DNA from: JAFECT01 sp964432415
GTDB taxonomy: Bacteria; Pseudomonadota; Alphaproteobacteria; Caulobacterales; Caulobacteraceae
DNA: 64,000 nt
Direction of reading: 5' to 3'
Assembly (NCBI GenBank): GCA_964432415.1
Contig: CAYSNW010000005.1
Location: 1-64,000, forward strand
Shown here: positions 8,255 through 17,700 of the stretch, in pieces
How the letters are laid out: every line of letters starts with the position of its first letter
Position numbering within the stretch: position 1 is the stretch's first letter
Notes under the pieces: model-generated
Database searches by the model: none
What the model was told of the DNA's origin: nothing
The model's input: the letters and a program-made list of their open reading frames with translations, nothing else
Program-made: the position numbers and the translations under genes

Positions 8255-9664
8255 ATGCTCTTCCCGACGATGATCTTCCTGATCTTCTTCCTGTTCGTCT
8301 ACGCGACGGCCTGGAGCCTGGAGCGGGAGAACGGCCGGCGGAAATTCTTCCTGCTGCTGGCCAGCTGGGTGTTCTACGGCTGGTGGGACTGGCGCTTCGT
8401 CCTGCTCCTGATCGGCAGCGCGCTGCTGAACTGGGGCACGGCGGAGCTGATTGCGCGCAGCGACAGCCGCGCCAAGCGGCGCTGGCTCGTGGGCCTGGGC
8501 GTCGCCTTCAACCTGATGATCCTGGGCTTCTTCAAGTACTACGGCTTCTTCATCGACCAGGTCGGCGAAGCCCTGAAGCTGATGCACTGGGAGCGGGACC
8601 TGCCGCTGATGCAGGTGATCCTGCCGGTGGGCGTGTCCTTCTTCACCTTCCAGGGCATCTCCTATGTGGTGGATGTCCACCGCGGCCAGGTCGAGAAGGC
8701 GCGCTCGCTGCTGGACGTCATGCTGATGATGTCCTTCTTCCCGCACCTCGTGGCCGGTCCGATCGTCCGCGCCCGCGACCTGCTGCCCCAGTTCGCCCAG
8801 ACGCCCAAGATCACCCGCGCCATCGCCACCCACGCCCTGCTGCTGATCGCGTGGGGCCTGCTGAAGAAGACGGTGATCGCTTCGGAGCTTTCCGCCGGCC
8901 TGGTGGACCAGGTGTTCTTCGATCCGGCCTCCTACGGCGCGGTGGACCTGTTCGCCGGGGTCTATGGCTATGCGGTGCAGATCTACTGCGACTTCTCGGC
9001 CTACACCGACATCGCCATCGGGGTGGCGGCCCTGCTCGGCTACAAGTTCCCGCGCAACTTCGACCAGCCCTACCGCGCGACCTCGCTGCAGGACTTCTGG
9101 CGGCGCTGGCACATCAGCCTGTCGAGCTGGCTGCGCGACTATCTCTACATCCCGCTGGGCGGCGGCCGGCACGGCCTCATCCGCACCTGCCTGAACCTGA
9201 TGATCACCATGCTGCTGGGCGGCCTGTGGCACGGGGCGGCGTGGCGCTTCGTGGTCTGGGGCGGCATCCACGGCGTGGGCCAGGTGGTGGAGAAGCTGTG
9301 GCGCACCTTCAAGCCAGGCGCCTGGGCCAAGTGGCCCTCCATCGTGGGCCTGCTGATCACCTTCCACGTCGTGTGCCTGGGCTGGATCTTCTTCCGGGCC
9401 GAGAGCTTCGACATCGCCATGGCCTATCTGCAGGGCCTGGTGCGCTTCGACCAGCCGATGACGGTGCTGACCCCCTTCCTGCTGGCGGTGATCATCCTGG
9501 GCCTGGGCATGCACGCCCTGCCGGCGCGGGCCATCGAGCGGCTGTCCGGCGCCGCGCGCGCCCTGCCGTCGCCGGTGCTGGGCATCGGCCTGGCCCTGCT
9601 GCTGCTGATCGTCGAGGCCATCCGTCCCGAGGGCGTGGCGCCCTTCATCTACTACCAGTTCTGA
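8255..9664 (+). CDS. MBOAT family O-acyltransferase, AlgI-like
   Basis: This 469-residue polytopic protein is full length for AlgI/DltB-type MBOAT proteins. Recognisable parts are HLVAGPIVRARDLLPQF near residue 170, RRWHISLSSWLRDYLYIPLGG near 285, and the catalytic-His segment GLWHGAAWRF with His326. In AlgI the protein passes acetyl groups from the cytoplasm across the inner membrane to a periplasmic SGNH partner, and two such partners lie just upstream. No alginate biosynthesis gene is present, so the acceptor is probably another exopolysaccharide or cell-wall polymer. Confidence 0.93.
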   Translation: MLFPTMIFLIFFLFVYATAWSLERENGRRKFFLLLASWVFYGWWDWRFVLLLIGSALLNWGTAELIARSDSRAKRRWLVGLGVAFNLMILGFFKYYGFFIDQVGEALKLMHWERDLPLMQVILPVGVSFFTFQGISYVVDVHRGQVEKARSLLDVMLMMSFFPHLVAGPIVRARDLLPQFAQTPKITRAIATHALLLIAWGLLKKTVIASELSAGLVDQVFFDPASYGAVDLFAGVYGYAVQIYCDFSAYTDIAIGVAALLGYKFPRNFDQPYRATSLQDFWRRWHISLSSWLRDYLYIPLGGGRHGLIRTCLNLMITMLLGGLWHGAAWRFVVWGGIHGVGQVVEKLWRTFKPGAWAKWPSIVGLLITFHVVCLGWIFFRAESFDIAMAYLQGLVRFDQPMTVLTPFLLAVIILGLGMHALPARAIERLSGAARALPSPVLGIGLALLLLIVEAIRPEGVAPFIYYQF

Positions 9665-9677
9665 GGAGGCTGAGCGC

Positions 9678-10070
9678 ATGAGCTTCCAGGACCCGCACGC
9701 CGCCGCCGACCTGCCGCCGGAACCGGCCTACGACGGCCCCTTCGACCGGGCCCTGGCCTGGCTCGAACACCGCTTCGGCGACCCGGACGAGGACGAGGCC
9801 CACGATGAGCTGCGCGCCGGCCGCACCCAGCGGTGGCTCAGCCGCACCATCCTGTTCGCGACCCTGACCCTGTTCGTGTTCAACGCCCAGTCGCTGAGAA
9901 GCTGGGCCTCGACGCTCGCGCCCGACTGGGGCAGCGAGACCATCCGGGTGATGTCGGCGGCCTGGTACGACCGGCTGAGCGAGATCGGCCTGGACCAGCC
10001 GCGCAAGCAGATCCACGAGGTCTATGAGGCGGAGAAGGCCAAGAGCTGGAGCGACATCGGGTTTCGCTGA
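9678..10070 (+). CDS. small single-pass membrane protein of the acylation operon
   Basis: The 130-residue product has an acidic, Pro-rich cytoplasmic N-terminus, one hydrophobic helix at about 55-70 and a polar C-terminal domain. It starts 13 bp after the MBOAT stop behind a strong GAGGAGG ribosome site that overlaps that stop. I know no family for it. Its position suggests an accessory of the SGNH-MBOAT machine, but this is context only. Confidence 0.7.
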   Translation: MSFQDPHAAADLPPEPAYDGPFDRALAWLEHRFGDPDEDEAHDELRAGRTQRWLSRTILFATLTLFVFNAQSLRSWASTLAPDWGSETIRVMSAAWYDRLSEIGLDQPRKQIHEVYEAEKAKSWSDIGFR

Positions 10071-10108
10071 GCGCTTGACGTAAGGCGCGGCGCTTTCCAT
10101 GCACGGGC

Positions 10109-10567
10109 ATGAGCGCGCGGCGATCCGGACCCTATCGCGACCCCAGCCGGCTGACCGGCCTGATCTCCTATCAGCTCAAGCGCGCCTACCTGGCCTCCAA
10201 CGCCGCCTATGCCGCCGCCCTGGCGCCGCTGGGTCTGTCGCCCGGGCATTTCGGCCTGCTGCAGGCGGTGGCGGACGACCCGGGGCTGATGCAGCGCGAC
10301 GCGGCGGCCGCCATCGGCCTCGACAAGTCCACCGTCGTGCCGATGCTGAATCTGCTGGAGCAGAAGGGCTGGATCGAGCGGCGCGCCAATGCGGACGGCC
10401 GCGCGCGCAGCCTGTGGCTGACCGAGGCCGGACAGATGGCCATCGAGGAGTTGAGACCCCTGATCGCCGCGCACGAGGCACGGGTCTCGCAAGGCTTGTC
10501 CCCGCAAGAGCGCGCGGTTCTGGTCGAGCTGCTGAAGCGGGTGCGCGACGGCATTACAAAAATGTAG
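10109..10567 (+). CDS. MarR-family transcriptional regulator
   Basis: The 152-residue protein is full length for MarR winged-helix dimers. The N-terminal helices end in LISYQLKRAYLASNAAY. The winged helix includes LMQRDAAAAIGLDKSTVVPMLN (recognition helix) and the wing with ADGRARSLWLTEAG, then the C-terminal dimerisation helices. A near-perfect dyad covers its own stop codon (10561-10586) and is the best operator candidate. It is followed 52 bp later by an exported protein and an HD-domain protein on the same strand, its likely targets. The inducer is unknown. Confidence 0.92.
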   Translation: MSARRSGPYRDPSRLTGLISYQLKRAYLASNAAYAAALAPLGLSPGHFGLLQAVADDPGLMQRDAAAAIGLDKSTVVPMLNLLEQKGWIERRANADGRARSLWLTEAGQMAIEELRPLIAAHEARVSQGLSPQERAVLVELLKRVRDGITKM

Positions 10568-10586
10568 TTTGACTCCAAACTATATT
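10561..10586. promoter_or_regulatory. candidate MarR operator dyad
   Basis: TAGTTTG-ACTC-CAAACTA at 10565-10582 is a perfect inverted repeat with 7-bp arms. The symmetry extends outward to AAT/ATT with one mismatched pair, giving 26 bp. AT-rich TAGTTTG half-sites are typical of MarR/HTH regulators. The dyad includes the marR stop codon and lies 34 bp upstream of the start at 10620, so binding would block transcription of the downstream pair. Confidence 0.6.
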
Positions 10587-10619
10587 GCGCGACCCTCCCG
10601 GCGAACGGAGGATCGGACC

Positions 10620-11393
10620 ATGCGGCTTTCAGGATGGCGGACGGCGGTCGCCGCTGCCGGATTTGCGGCGTTTCTGGGGTTCGGGGGGCCTGCGGCGGCC
10701 CAGAGCGCGACCACCATCGCCGTGGGAGACGGAACGGCCGACGGCAGCTTCCTGCAGCCCTATTCCAACGCCTGGCTCTATTCGGTGACCCTGCCGGACG
10801 GGCGGGTCGCGCACCAGGGCGTGTGGACCGACCTGCTGGAGCCGACCAAGGTCGATGGCCGGCCCGCGCTCCTGCGGGTGCAGGGCATGGTCAATCTGAA
10901 GGGCGGGACCAAGGTCACGCTCAACGTCTTCGATCCGAAGACGATGCAGGCGCTGTCCAGCCTGAACAGCGGACCGAACGGCTCGATGCTGAAGCGGGAG
11001 TTCAAGGGCGGTCACGTGACCTCGACCCTGACCGCCGCCTCGGGCGAGGCCAAGGTGAGCGAGTTCGACCTGCCGGGCCCGGTGTTCGACTTCAACGGCG
11101 GCATGTACGGCATGATCCTGGCCGCCATGCCATTGAAGGAAGGACTGAGCGGGACCTTCCCGACCGTCGCCGAGTACGACGACAAGCCCATGGTCGACAC
11201 CTTCAAGGTGCTGCGCCGGGAAGAGGTTTCTGCCGGCTCGCGCGGCAAGGTCATGGCCTGGGTGGTCGAGAGCGAGCGGCCGGGCCAGTACCGCATGACT
11301 TTCTGGCTGACCAAGACCGCGCCCTACATCATCCGGCTGGTCTATGAGACGCCCCAGCCCAAGTCGCCGGTCTATTCGTGGGACATGATATGA
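10620..11393 (+). CDS. exported hypothetical protein in a MarR-linked operon
   Basis: The 257-residue product starts at ATG 10620; an upstream in-frame start at 10569 falls inside the dyad and is rejected. A signal peptide ends at about residue 28 (GPAAAQS). The mature protein is rich in beta-strand patterns (alternating Gly, Thr and Val) and ends SPVYSWDMI. It has no Cys in the mature part and I do not recognise a family with confidence; it may be a beta-sandwich lipid- or ligand-binding protein. Its stop overlaps the next gene by 4 bp. Confidence 0.72.
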   Translation: MRLSGWRTAVAAAGFAAFLGFGGPAAAQSATTIAVGDGTADGSFLQPYSNAWLYSVTLPDGRVAHQGVWTDLLEPTKVDGRPALLRVQGMVNLKGGTKVTLNVFDPKTMQALSSLNSGPNGSMLKREFKGGHVTSTLTAASGEAKVSEFDLPGPVFDFNGGMYGMILAAMPLKEGLSGTFPTVAEYDDKPMVDTFKVLRREEVSAGSRGKVMAWVVESERPGQYRMTFWLTKTAPYIIRLVYETPQPKSPVYSWDMI

Positions 11394-12115
11394 GCTGCGC
11401 CTGTTCCCGCCGCGGCCTGCTGGGCGGCCTGGCCCTGGGCGCCGCGCCCGGCCTGGCCGGCGCCGCCGTCACCGTCGCGCGCTCCCCCCGCATCGCCGGG
11501 ATCGACCTGCCCGACACCGCGGCGGCCCGCGCGGCGATGGAACTCGGGCGCACAGCCATGCCCGGCTATCTGTTCAACCACTGCATGCGAACCTTCCTGT
11601 TCGGCACGCTGGTGGCCCACCGCGAGAAGATCGCCCACGACGCCGAGGCTCTGCTGATCGCCTCGGCCCTGCACGATATCGGCCTGACGCCCGCGCACTC
11701 CAAGCCCGGCCAGCCCTTCGAGATGGACAGCGCCGACGCGGCCAAGACCCTGACGCTGAAGCAGGGGCGCGGGGAGAGGGAAGCCGAGCTGGTCTGGCGC
11801 ATGATCGCCTACCACACCTCCGCCCTGGGCGCGCACGAGGCGGAACAGGTCGGCCTGGTGGGCGCCGGCGCAGGGGCGGATGTGTTCGGTTCGGGCCTCA
11901 AGACCTTCAAGGCGGAGGAGGTCGCTGCGATCGTGGGCGCCTACCCGCGTCTCGGCTTCAAGAAGGGTTTCGCCGACAGCCTGACCGCCTACTGCAAACG
12001 CAAGCCCTACGCCCAGGTCGGGACCTGGACCGACGCCTACTGCCGGGCCCATGCGCCGGAGGTGAAATGGCCGGACCTGGAGGCCGGAATGAACCGCGCG
12101 CCCTTCGCCGATTAG
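11390..12115 (+). CDS. Tat-exported HD-domain protein, probable phosphohydrolase
   Basis: The 241-residue product starts at ATG 11390, overlapping the upstream stop (ATGA). The N-terminus CSRRGLLGG followed by an Ala/Gly-rich hydrophobic core looks like a Tat signal. The HD superfamily pattern is visible: His in LFNHCMRTF (about residue 63), and the His-Asp pair in ALHDIGLT, with further His in the AYHTSA segment. HD proteins bind metals and hydrolyse phosphoesters. An exported HD protein of this short type is often annotated as cyanamide-hydratase-like or HDIG; the substrate is unknown. The stop codon is part of a hairpin repeat. Confidence 0.72.
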   Translation: MSCACSRRGLLGGLALGAAPGLAGAAVTVARSPRIAGIDLPDTAAARAAMELGRTAMPGYLFNHCMRTFLFGTLVAHREKIAHDAEALLIASALHDIGLTPAHSKPGQPFEMDSADAAKTLTLKQGRGEREAELVWRMIAYHTSALGAHEAEQVGLVGAGAGADVFGSGLKTFKAEEVAAIVGAYPRLGFKKGFADSLTAYCKRKPYAQVGTWTDAYCRAHAPEVKWPDLEAGMNRAPFAD

Positions 12116-12226
12116 AGCACGATGCGATCAGATGGACTCATCTGATCGTTGAATCGTGCTCTACACTCAGACGTGCAGAGCATGCTCGGGCGCAAAAGTG
12201 GGTCCACTTTTGCATAGCATGCTCTG
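12114..12226. repeat. two-hairpin dispersed repeat, copy A
   Basis: The element starts inside the stop codon of the HD gene. Hairpin 1 pairs AGAGCACGAT (12114-12123) with ATCGTGCTCT (12153-12162) and, inside it, CGATCAGATG (12125-12134) with CATCTGATCG (12139-12148). Hairpin 2 pairs CAGAGCATGCT (12176-12186) with AGCATGCTCTG (12216-12226) and GCAAAAGTGG (12192-12201) with CCACTTTTGC (12204-12213). A second copy follows hisC at 13389. It resembles REP-like intergenic repeats found in many alphaproteobacterial genomes. It may also act as a terminator for the upstream operon. Confidence 0.85.
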
Positions 12227-12319
12227 AGGTTCAGCTGACCGCCGTTCGGACGGGCGGAAGAATGATTTGTCTTCCTCAGCGGGGTCGGGCAGGAAATCCG
12301 TGCTTAGCGGAGTCCGTCC

Positions 12320-13390
12320 ATGCTGCAACCTCGCGCCGCCGTGCTCGGCATCGCCGCCTACCGGCCGGCGGATCAGACGGTGCCGGACCCGGCGCGGGTT
12401 ATCCGCGTGGACGCCAACGAGTCGCCGCTGGGCCCTCCGCCCGCCGCGATCAAGGCCGCCCAGACGGCGGTCGCCGATCCCAAGCGCTATCCGGACGGCG
12501 GCGCCATAGCCCTTCGCCGCCGCATCGCCGAGGTCAACGGTCTGGGCGCCAGCGCCAGCGCCATCGTGCTCGGCAACGGCTCCGACGAACTGATTCACCT
12601 CTGTTGCCGGGTGTTGATGGAGCCGGGCGACGAGGTCATCATCGGGCCGTCCGCCTTCGCCATCTACCGCATCGCCGCCAGGGCGGCCGGGGGCGTCGTC
12701 GTGGAAGCCGAGGAGCGCGACTTCGTGCTCGACCCGGCCTCGGTGGCGGCGCGGATCACCGAGCGCACCCGCATCGTCTTTGTCGCCAATCCCAACAACC
12801 CGACCGGGGCCCTGCTCAGCCCGAAAGCGGTCGACGCTTTGCGCGCCGCCGTGCCGGCCCATGTGCTGCTGGTGCTGGACGCGGCCTATGCCGAGTATGT
12901 GGAGGCCGAGGGCTACGAGGCCGGCCACCGCTGGGTCGAACCGTCCGGCAATCTCGCGGTCCTGCGGACCTTTTCCAAGGCCTATGGCCTGGCCGGGCTG
13001 CGCACCGGCTGGCTGCATGGGCCGGAAGCCCTGGTCGACGCCTGCAACCGCATCCGCCCCGTCTTCAACATCAATGTCGCGGCCCAGGCGGCCTGCGCCG
13101 CGGCGGTCGGCGACGAGGCGCATCTGGCCGAGGTCAGGGCCCACGCGGCGCGCAGCCGCGCGGCCTGGCGCGCGATCGCCGCTCAGCTGCCCACGGAGAT
13201 GATCCTGGGCGAGACCAACTTCGCCTTTCTCAAGCATGCCCCCGGCCTGGTGGAGCACCTGCGCAGCCGCAACATCGTGGCCTTCGCGCTCAAGGGCTAC
13301 GGCATGCCGGACGCCGCGCGCATCAGCTTCGGGACCGATGAAGAGAACGCCGCGGTGATCAGCGCGGTCGTGGAGTGGGCTGGCGCATAG
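12320..13390 (+). CDS. hisC: histidinol-phosphate aminotransferase (HisC-type)
   Basis: The 356-residue protein is a fold-type I PLP enzyme of normal HisC length. Recognisable features are the N-terminal RVDANESPLGP, RYPDGGAIALRRRIA, VANPNNPTGALL (the Asn-Pro signature), the PLP lysine Lys220 in TFSKAYGLAGLRTGW, and a final ARISFGTDEENA Arg segment. HisC transfers the amino group of glutamate to imidazole-acetol phosphate in histidine synthesis; close paralogs act on aromatic amino acids, so Phe/Tyr activity is possible. No other his gene is near. Copies of the same repeat flank the gene on both sides, the downstream one starting in its stop codon. Confidence 0.88.
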   Translation: MLQPRAAVLGIAAYRPADQTVPDPARVIRVDANESPLGPPPAAIKAAQTAVADPKRYPDGGAIALRRRIAEVNGLGASASAIVLGNGSDELIHLCCRVLMEPGDEVIIGPSAFAIYRIAARAAGGVVVEAEERDFVLDPASVAARITERTRIVFVANPNNPTGALLSPKAVDALRAAVPAHVLLVLDAAYAEYVEAEGYEAGHRWVEPSGNLAVLRTFSKAYGLAGLRTGWLHGPEALVDACNRIRPVFNINVAAQAACAAAVGDEAHLAEVRAHAARSRAAWRAIAAQLPTEMILGETNFAFLKHAPGLVEHLRSRNIVAFALKGYGMPDAARISFGTDEENAAVISAVVEWAGA

Positions 13391-13503
13391 GGCACGATGC
13401 GATCAGATGAAGTCATCTGATCGTTGAATCGTGCTCTTCATTCAAACATTGAGAGCATGTCCGGGCGCAAAAGTGCTCACACTTTTGCATGACATGCTCT
13501 TGA
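13389..13503. repeat. two-hairpin dispersed repeat, copy B
   Basis: This copy matches copy A at 12114-12226 along its length with scattered changes. Hairpin 1 carries GATCAGATG/CATCTGATC again within a GCACGAT/ATCGTGC stem. Hairpin 2 pairs AGAGCATGT (13452-13460) with ACATGCTCT (13492-13500) and GCAAAAGTG (13467-13475) with CACTTTTGC (13480-13488). Changes in the stem are partly compensatory (GCATGCT to GCATGT with AGCATGC to ACATGC). It begins in the hisC stop codon and ends inside the DUF2252 coding region on the other strand. Confidence 0.85.
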
Positions 13504-14568
13504 GGCCGACCAGGCGGCCCGATCCTCCAGCACCTGGGCCGCCGCGCGCTTGGCGGCGTCGTGCAGCCAGGTCTCATGGCGCCCGGCGAGCTCCCGGGCG
13601 ATGACCTTGGCCCCGCCCGCCCAGGCGTGCAGGCTGCCTGCCTCCCGCCCCATGGCGCGCAGCAGCCGCACCTCCAGCTTGCCGCCCGGGTCAGAGCCCA
13701 GCTCGGCCTTGCGCTGATCGGGGGAAAGGCGGCGAACGACCCAGCCGCGATCGACGCGCAGGAAGGGATCCATGGCCCGCCCTCCCAGGGCGGCCGCTTC
13801 CAGCAGCCGCGACGAGGCGTCCGGCCGGCCGTGGGCCCATTCCCAGGCCGAGGGCAGCACGGCCTTGGCCTCACGCACCACGTGTCCGCCGCGCCAGGAG
13901 GCCACGGCGGCGAAGCGTGGCCGGCCCCGACTGCCTTCGCCGGCCTCGCGGTGGGCGAACCGCGGCGCCAGGTCAGGCTCGGGCAGGGAAGCGACGAGCA
14001 CCGCGCGGCAGGCCGCGGGAGGAAGCGGGCGACGGGGCAGGGCCTTGATCTCGCTCCAGAACGCGGTCCGCTGCTTGTCGGTGCATGCGCTGAGGCGTCT
14101 CAGCCAGGCGGAGGCTTCCTCCAACGGAGTCGAGGCGGGATCGTCCAGGCCGCGCCGATAGCCTTCCAGGATCGCAGCGGCGGCGTCGCGCTTGGCCACG
14201 ACCAGACCGCGCGCCAGGCGCACGCTGGTCATCAGCCGCACCAGGTCGAACGGCCAGGGAATGGAAGCGGCTTCGTCGAAGTCGTTGATCCCCCAGATCA
14301 GACGGCCCTCGGCGTCGCGCCAGGTCCCGAAATTCTCGGCATGCAGGTCGCCGCAGGACAGCACCGGCTCTGCGTCCGCGAGGTGCGGACACAGGGTCTC
14401 GATGGTCGAGGCCCAGCGGAAACAGGTCGCCCGCAGGAAGATGAACGGGTCGCCCGCCATACGCTGGTGCTTGTGCGCCAGGTCGGAGGCGATCACGGCG
14501 CAGCGCTCGGCCATCCAGGCCTCGTAGCGTCGGTTGGTCTCGACGAAGGGCTCGGGGCCGCGGGCCAT
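13477..14568 (-). CDS. DUF2252 family protein with repeat-derived C-terminus
   Basis: The 363-residue protein belongs to DUF2252, whose members resemble aminoglycoside-phosphotransferase/kinase folds. Features are KHQRMAGDPFIFLRATCF near the N-terminus, then LSCGDLHAENFGTWRD and WGINDFDEAASIPWPFDLVRL, which match the catalytic-loop HGDLHxxN and the metal-binding D-F-D pattern of that fold. The start is placed at ATG 14568 before GPEPFVETNRRY; longer in-frame extensions run into the opposite gene's upstream region. The last seven residues (RACHAKV) and the stop are encoded by repeat copy B, so the original C-terminus was probably replaced. Biological role unknown. Confidence 0.82.
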   Translation of the reverse strand: MARGPEPFVETNRRYEAWMAERCAVIASDLAHKHQRMAGDPFIFLRATCFRWASTIETLCPHLADAEPVLSCGDLHAENFGTWRDAEGRLIWGINDFDEAASIPWPFDLVRLMTSVRLARGLVVAKRDAAAAILEGYRRGLDDPASTPLEEASAWLRRLSACTDKQRTAFWSEIKALPRRPLPPAACRAVLVASLPEPDLAPRFAHREAGEGSRGRPRFAAVASWRGGHVVREAKAVLPSAWEWAHGRPDASSRLLEAAALGGRAMDPFLRVDRGWVVRRLSPDQRKAELGSDPGGKLEVRLLRAMGREAGSLHAWAGGAKVIARELAGRHETWLHDAAKRAAAQVLEDRAAWSASRACHAKV

Positions 14569-14706
14569 CGCCGTCTCCGCTGCTGCAGTCGTCGCGGTTG
14601 TCGCATGCCCGGGCGCCTTCGGCGAGCGCGGGACCTGTCGCAGGGGCATTGCCATGGGGCGGCGGCGCGCCCTATGCCGAAGACCGGCCTCTTGTGGAGA
14701 ATTCTC

Positions 14707-17700
14707 GTGGTCCGATCCCGGCTCCTGCCTGGCGTGGTCTTCCTCTCTCTTATGGCTTCGGCGGCTTCGGCCACCGTTCCCGAAGACCAGTTCGCCGCCC
14801 TGCACTGGCGTTCGATCGGCCCGACCCGGGGCGGACGGGTGCTGGCGGTGTCCGGCGTGCCCGGCCAGCCGGACCGCTTCTACTTCGGTTCGGTCAACGG
14901 CGGGGTGTGGACCAGCGACGACGCGGGACGGACCTGGCGGCCGATCTCGGACCAGGGCATTCCCAACGGCTCGATCGGGGCGCTGGCGGTGGCGCCGTCG
15001 GACCCGAACATCCTCTACGTCGGCACCGGCGAGGCCGACATGCGCTCGGACATCTCGCAAGGGATCGGGGCCTACAAATCGACCGACGCCGGCAAGACCT
15101 GGAGCCCGACCGGGCTGAAGGACAGCCAGGCCATCGGCAAGATCCTGGTCGATCCGCGCAATCCCGACGTGGTGCTGGCGGCGGCGTTGGGCCACCCCTA
15201 CGGCGCCAACGACCAGCGGGGCGTGTTCCGCTCCAGCGATGGGGGGAAGACCTGGACGCGGACCCTGTTCCGCAACACCGACACCGGCGCCATCGACATG
15301 GCCTTCGAGCCGGGAAACCCGGACGTGGTCTACGCCTCGCTGTGGCAGACCCGGCGTCCGCCCTGGAGCGTCTACCCGCCCTCGATGGGGCCCGGCGGCG
15401 GCCTGTTCAAATCGAGCGACGGCGGCAGGACCTGGGCCGAGATCACCGCCCACGGCCTGCCCAAGGCGCCCGGCCATATCGGCATCGCCGTGGCCGCGTC
15501 CAACCCGAAGCGGGTGTTCGCCCTGGTGGACGCCAAGGAGGGCGGTGGGCTGTACCGTTCGGACGACGCGGGGGCGAGCTTCGCCAAGGTCTCGGACGAC
15601 AAGCGGATCTGGGAACGCGGCTGGTACTTCGGCGGCGTCACGGTCAATCCGAAGAACCCGGACCAGGTGTTCATCAGCGACGTGTCGGTCTACCGCTCCG
15701 ACGACGGGGGCAAGAGCTTCATCCCCGTCAAGGGCGCGCCCGGCGGCGACGACTACCACGTGCTGTGGATCGACCCGAACGACCCCAACCGTCAGATGCT
15801 TGGGGTCGACCAGGGCGCGGTGGTGACGCTGAACGGCGGCCAGACCTGGTCCAGCTGGTACAATCAGTCCACCGCCCAGATGTACCATGTCATCACCGAC
15901 AACCGTTTTCCCTACTGGGTCTACGGCTCCCAGCAGGACTCCGGTGCCGCCGGGGTGCCGAGCCGCAACGGCAGCGTCGACGGTATCGCGCTCACCGACT
16001 TCAAGGAGACCACGGCTGGGGGCGAGAGCGACTCCATCGCACCGGATCCGGACGATCCGGACACGGTCTTCGGCGGCCGTGTGGACAAGCTGGACCTGAA
16101 GACCGGGCAGACCCGTTCGGTCGATCCGACACTGAAGTACCCCGACCACTATCGTGGCGAGTGGACCCAGCCGCTGATCTTCTCGAAGCTGGATCCCAAG
16201 GCGCTCTACTACGGCAACCAGCGCGTCTTCCGCACCCGCGACGGGGGCGAGCACTGGGACGCGATCAGTCCCGACCTGACCCGCGCCGATCCGGCCGTGC
16301 CCAAGGGTCTGGACAAGCCCACGGTCGAGGACGAGGACCACATCGGTCCGCGCCGAGGCGTGGTCTACACCATCGCGCCCTCGCCGGTTACGGCCGGCCT
16401 GATCTGGGCCGGAACTGACGACGGCCTGGTCTGGAAGACCGCCGACGACGGCAAGACCTGGACCGACGTGACGCCCAAGGCGCTGGGCGCCTGGTCCAAG
16501 GTCGGCATCATCGACGCCTCGCGCTTCGATCCCCAGACCGCTTATCTGGCGGTGGATCGCCACCGGCTGGACGACTTCAAGCCCTACGCCTTCGTCACCC
16601 ACGACGGCGGCAAGAGCTGGAAGCCCATCGGGGCAGGGCTGGAGGGCGACGGGCCGCTAAACGCCGTCAATGTGGTGCGCGAGGACAGCCGCATGGCGGG
16701 CCTGCTCTATGCCGGCACCGAGCGCGGCGCTTTCGTGTCCTTCGACGATGGCGGCTCCTGGCAGAGGCTCGGGCGCGACCTGCCGCCGACTTCGGTGCGC
16801 GACATCGACGTGCACGACGACGACGTGGTGATCGCCACCCATGGGCGGGGCTTCTACGTCATGGACGACGTGGCGCCGCTGCGGGAACTGGCCGCCGGGA
16901 AACTCGACGCGAACCGCCTCTTCGCGCCGGCGATCGCCTACCGCGCCCGACCCTGGGGCTTCACCGGCACGCCCATGCCCAAGGACGAACCCCGCTCGCC
17001 CAATCCGCCGGACGGCGCCTACATCGACTATTACCTGGCGGCGGCGAGCCCCGGGCCGGTGGAGATCTCGATCTTCGACGCGGAGGGAACCCGGGTGCAG
17101 CATTGGTCGAGCACGGACCCCTTGCACGGACCGGATGTCACCAAGCTCCGCCTGACCCCGGACTGGATCGAGACCCCGTTGCCGCCCAGCGCCGCGCCCG
17201 GCATGCACCGCTTCGTCTGGGACCTGCACTACGCCTTGCAGAGCGGCGAGGCCGCCGACGGGGACCCGTTCGCGAGCAAGGGCGTCTGGGCCCGACCTGG
17301 GACCTATCGGGTGGAGCTGAGCGCGGGCGGAAAGACCCTGCGCCAGAGCCTGGAGTTGAAGCCCGACCCCCGGGTCAAGCTGACGGCGCAGGACTATGAG
17401 GCGGAGTTCCGTCTGGCCCGCCGCGCCGAGGCCGCCACGGTCAAGGTCAAGGCGGCCACGACCGCGGCCGGCGCCCTGCACGAGCGGCTGGTCAAGGCGG
17501 CGGCCGGGGCGGACAAGAAGCGCAAGGCCCCGATCCTGGCGCTCGACGCCGAGCTTACAGCCTTTGCCGAGATCCGCCCGGACAAGGCGCCGAAGTCCCC
17601 GACCTCAGGCCTGGACCGTCTCGACGGCCTGGGCCACCTGAGCGCGACCCTGCAGTCGCTTTACCAGGCGCTGGACGGGGCGGACGCGGCGCCCTCGCCG

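Noticed and set aside
13561..14706. Long upstream extension of the Asp-box protein frame through the DUF2252 gene.
   Set aside because: The extension is antisense to conserved DUF2252 motifs, and the mature protein has a normal signal peptide only if started at 14674 or 14707.
14569..16602. Long upstream extension of the DUF2252 frame on the minus strand.
   Set aside because: It runs antisense to the Asp-box repeats and has biased low-complexity sequence without DUF2252 motifs.
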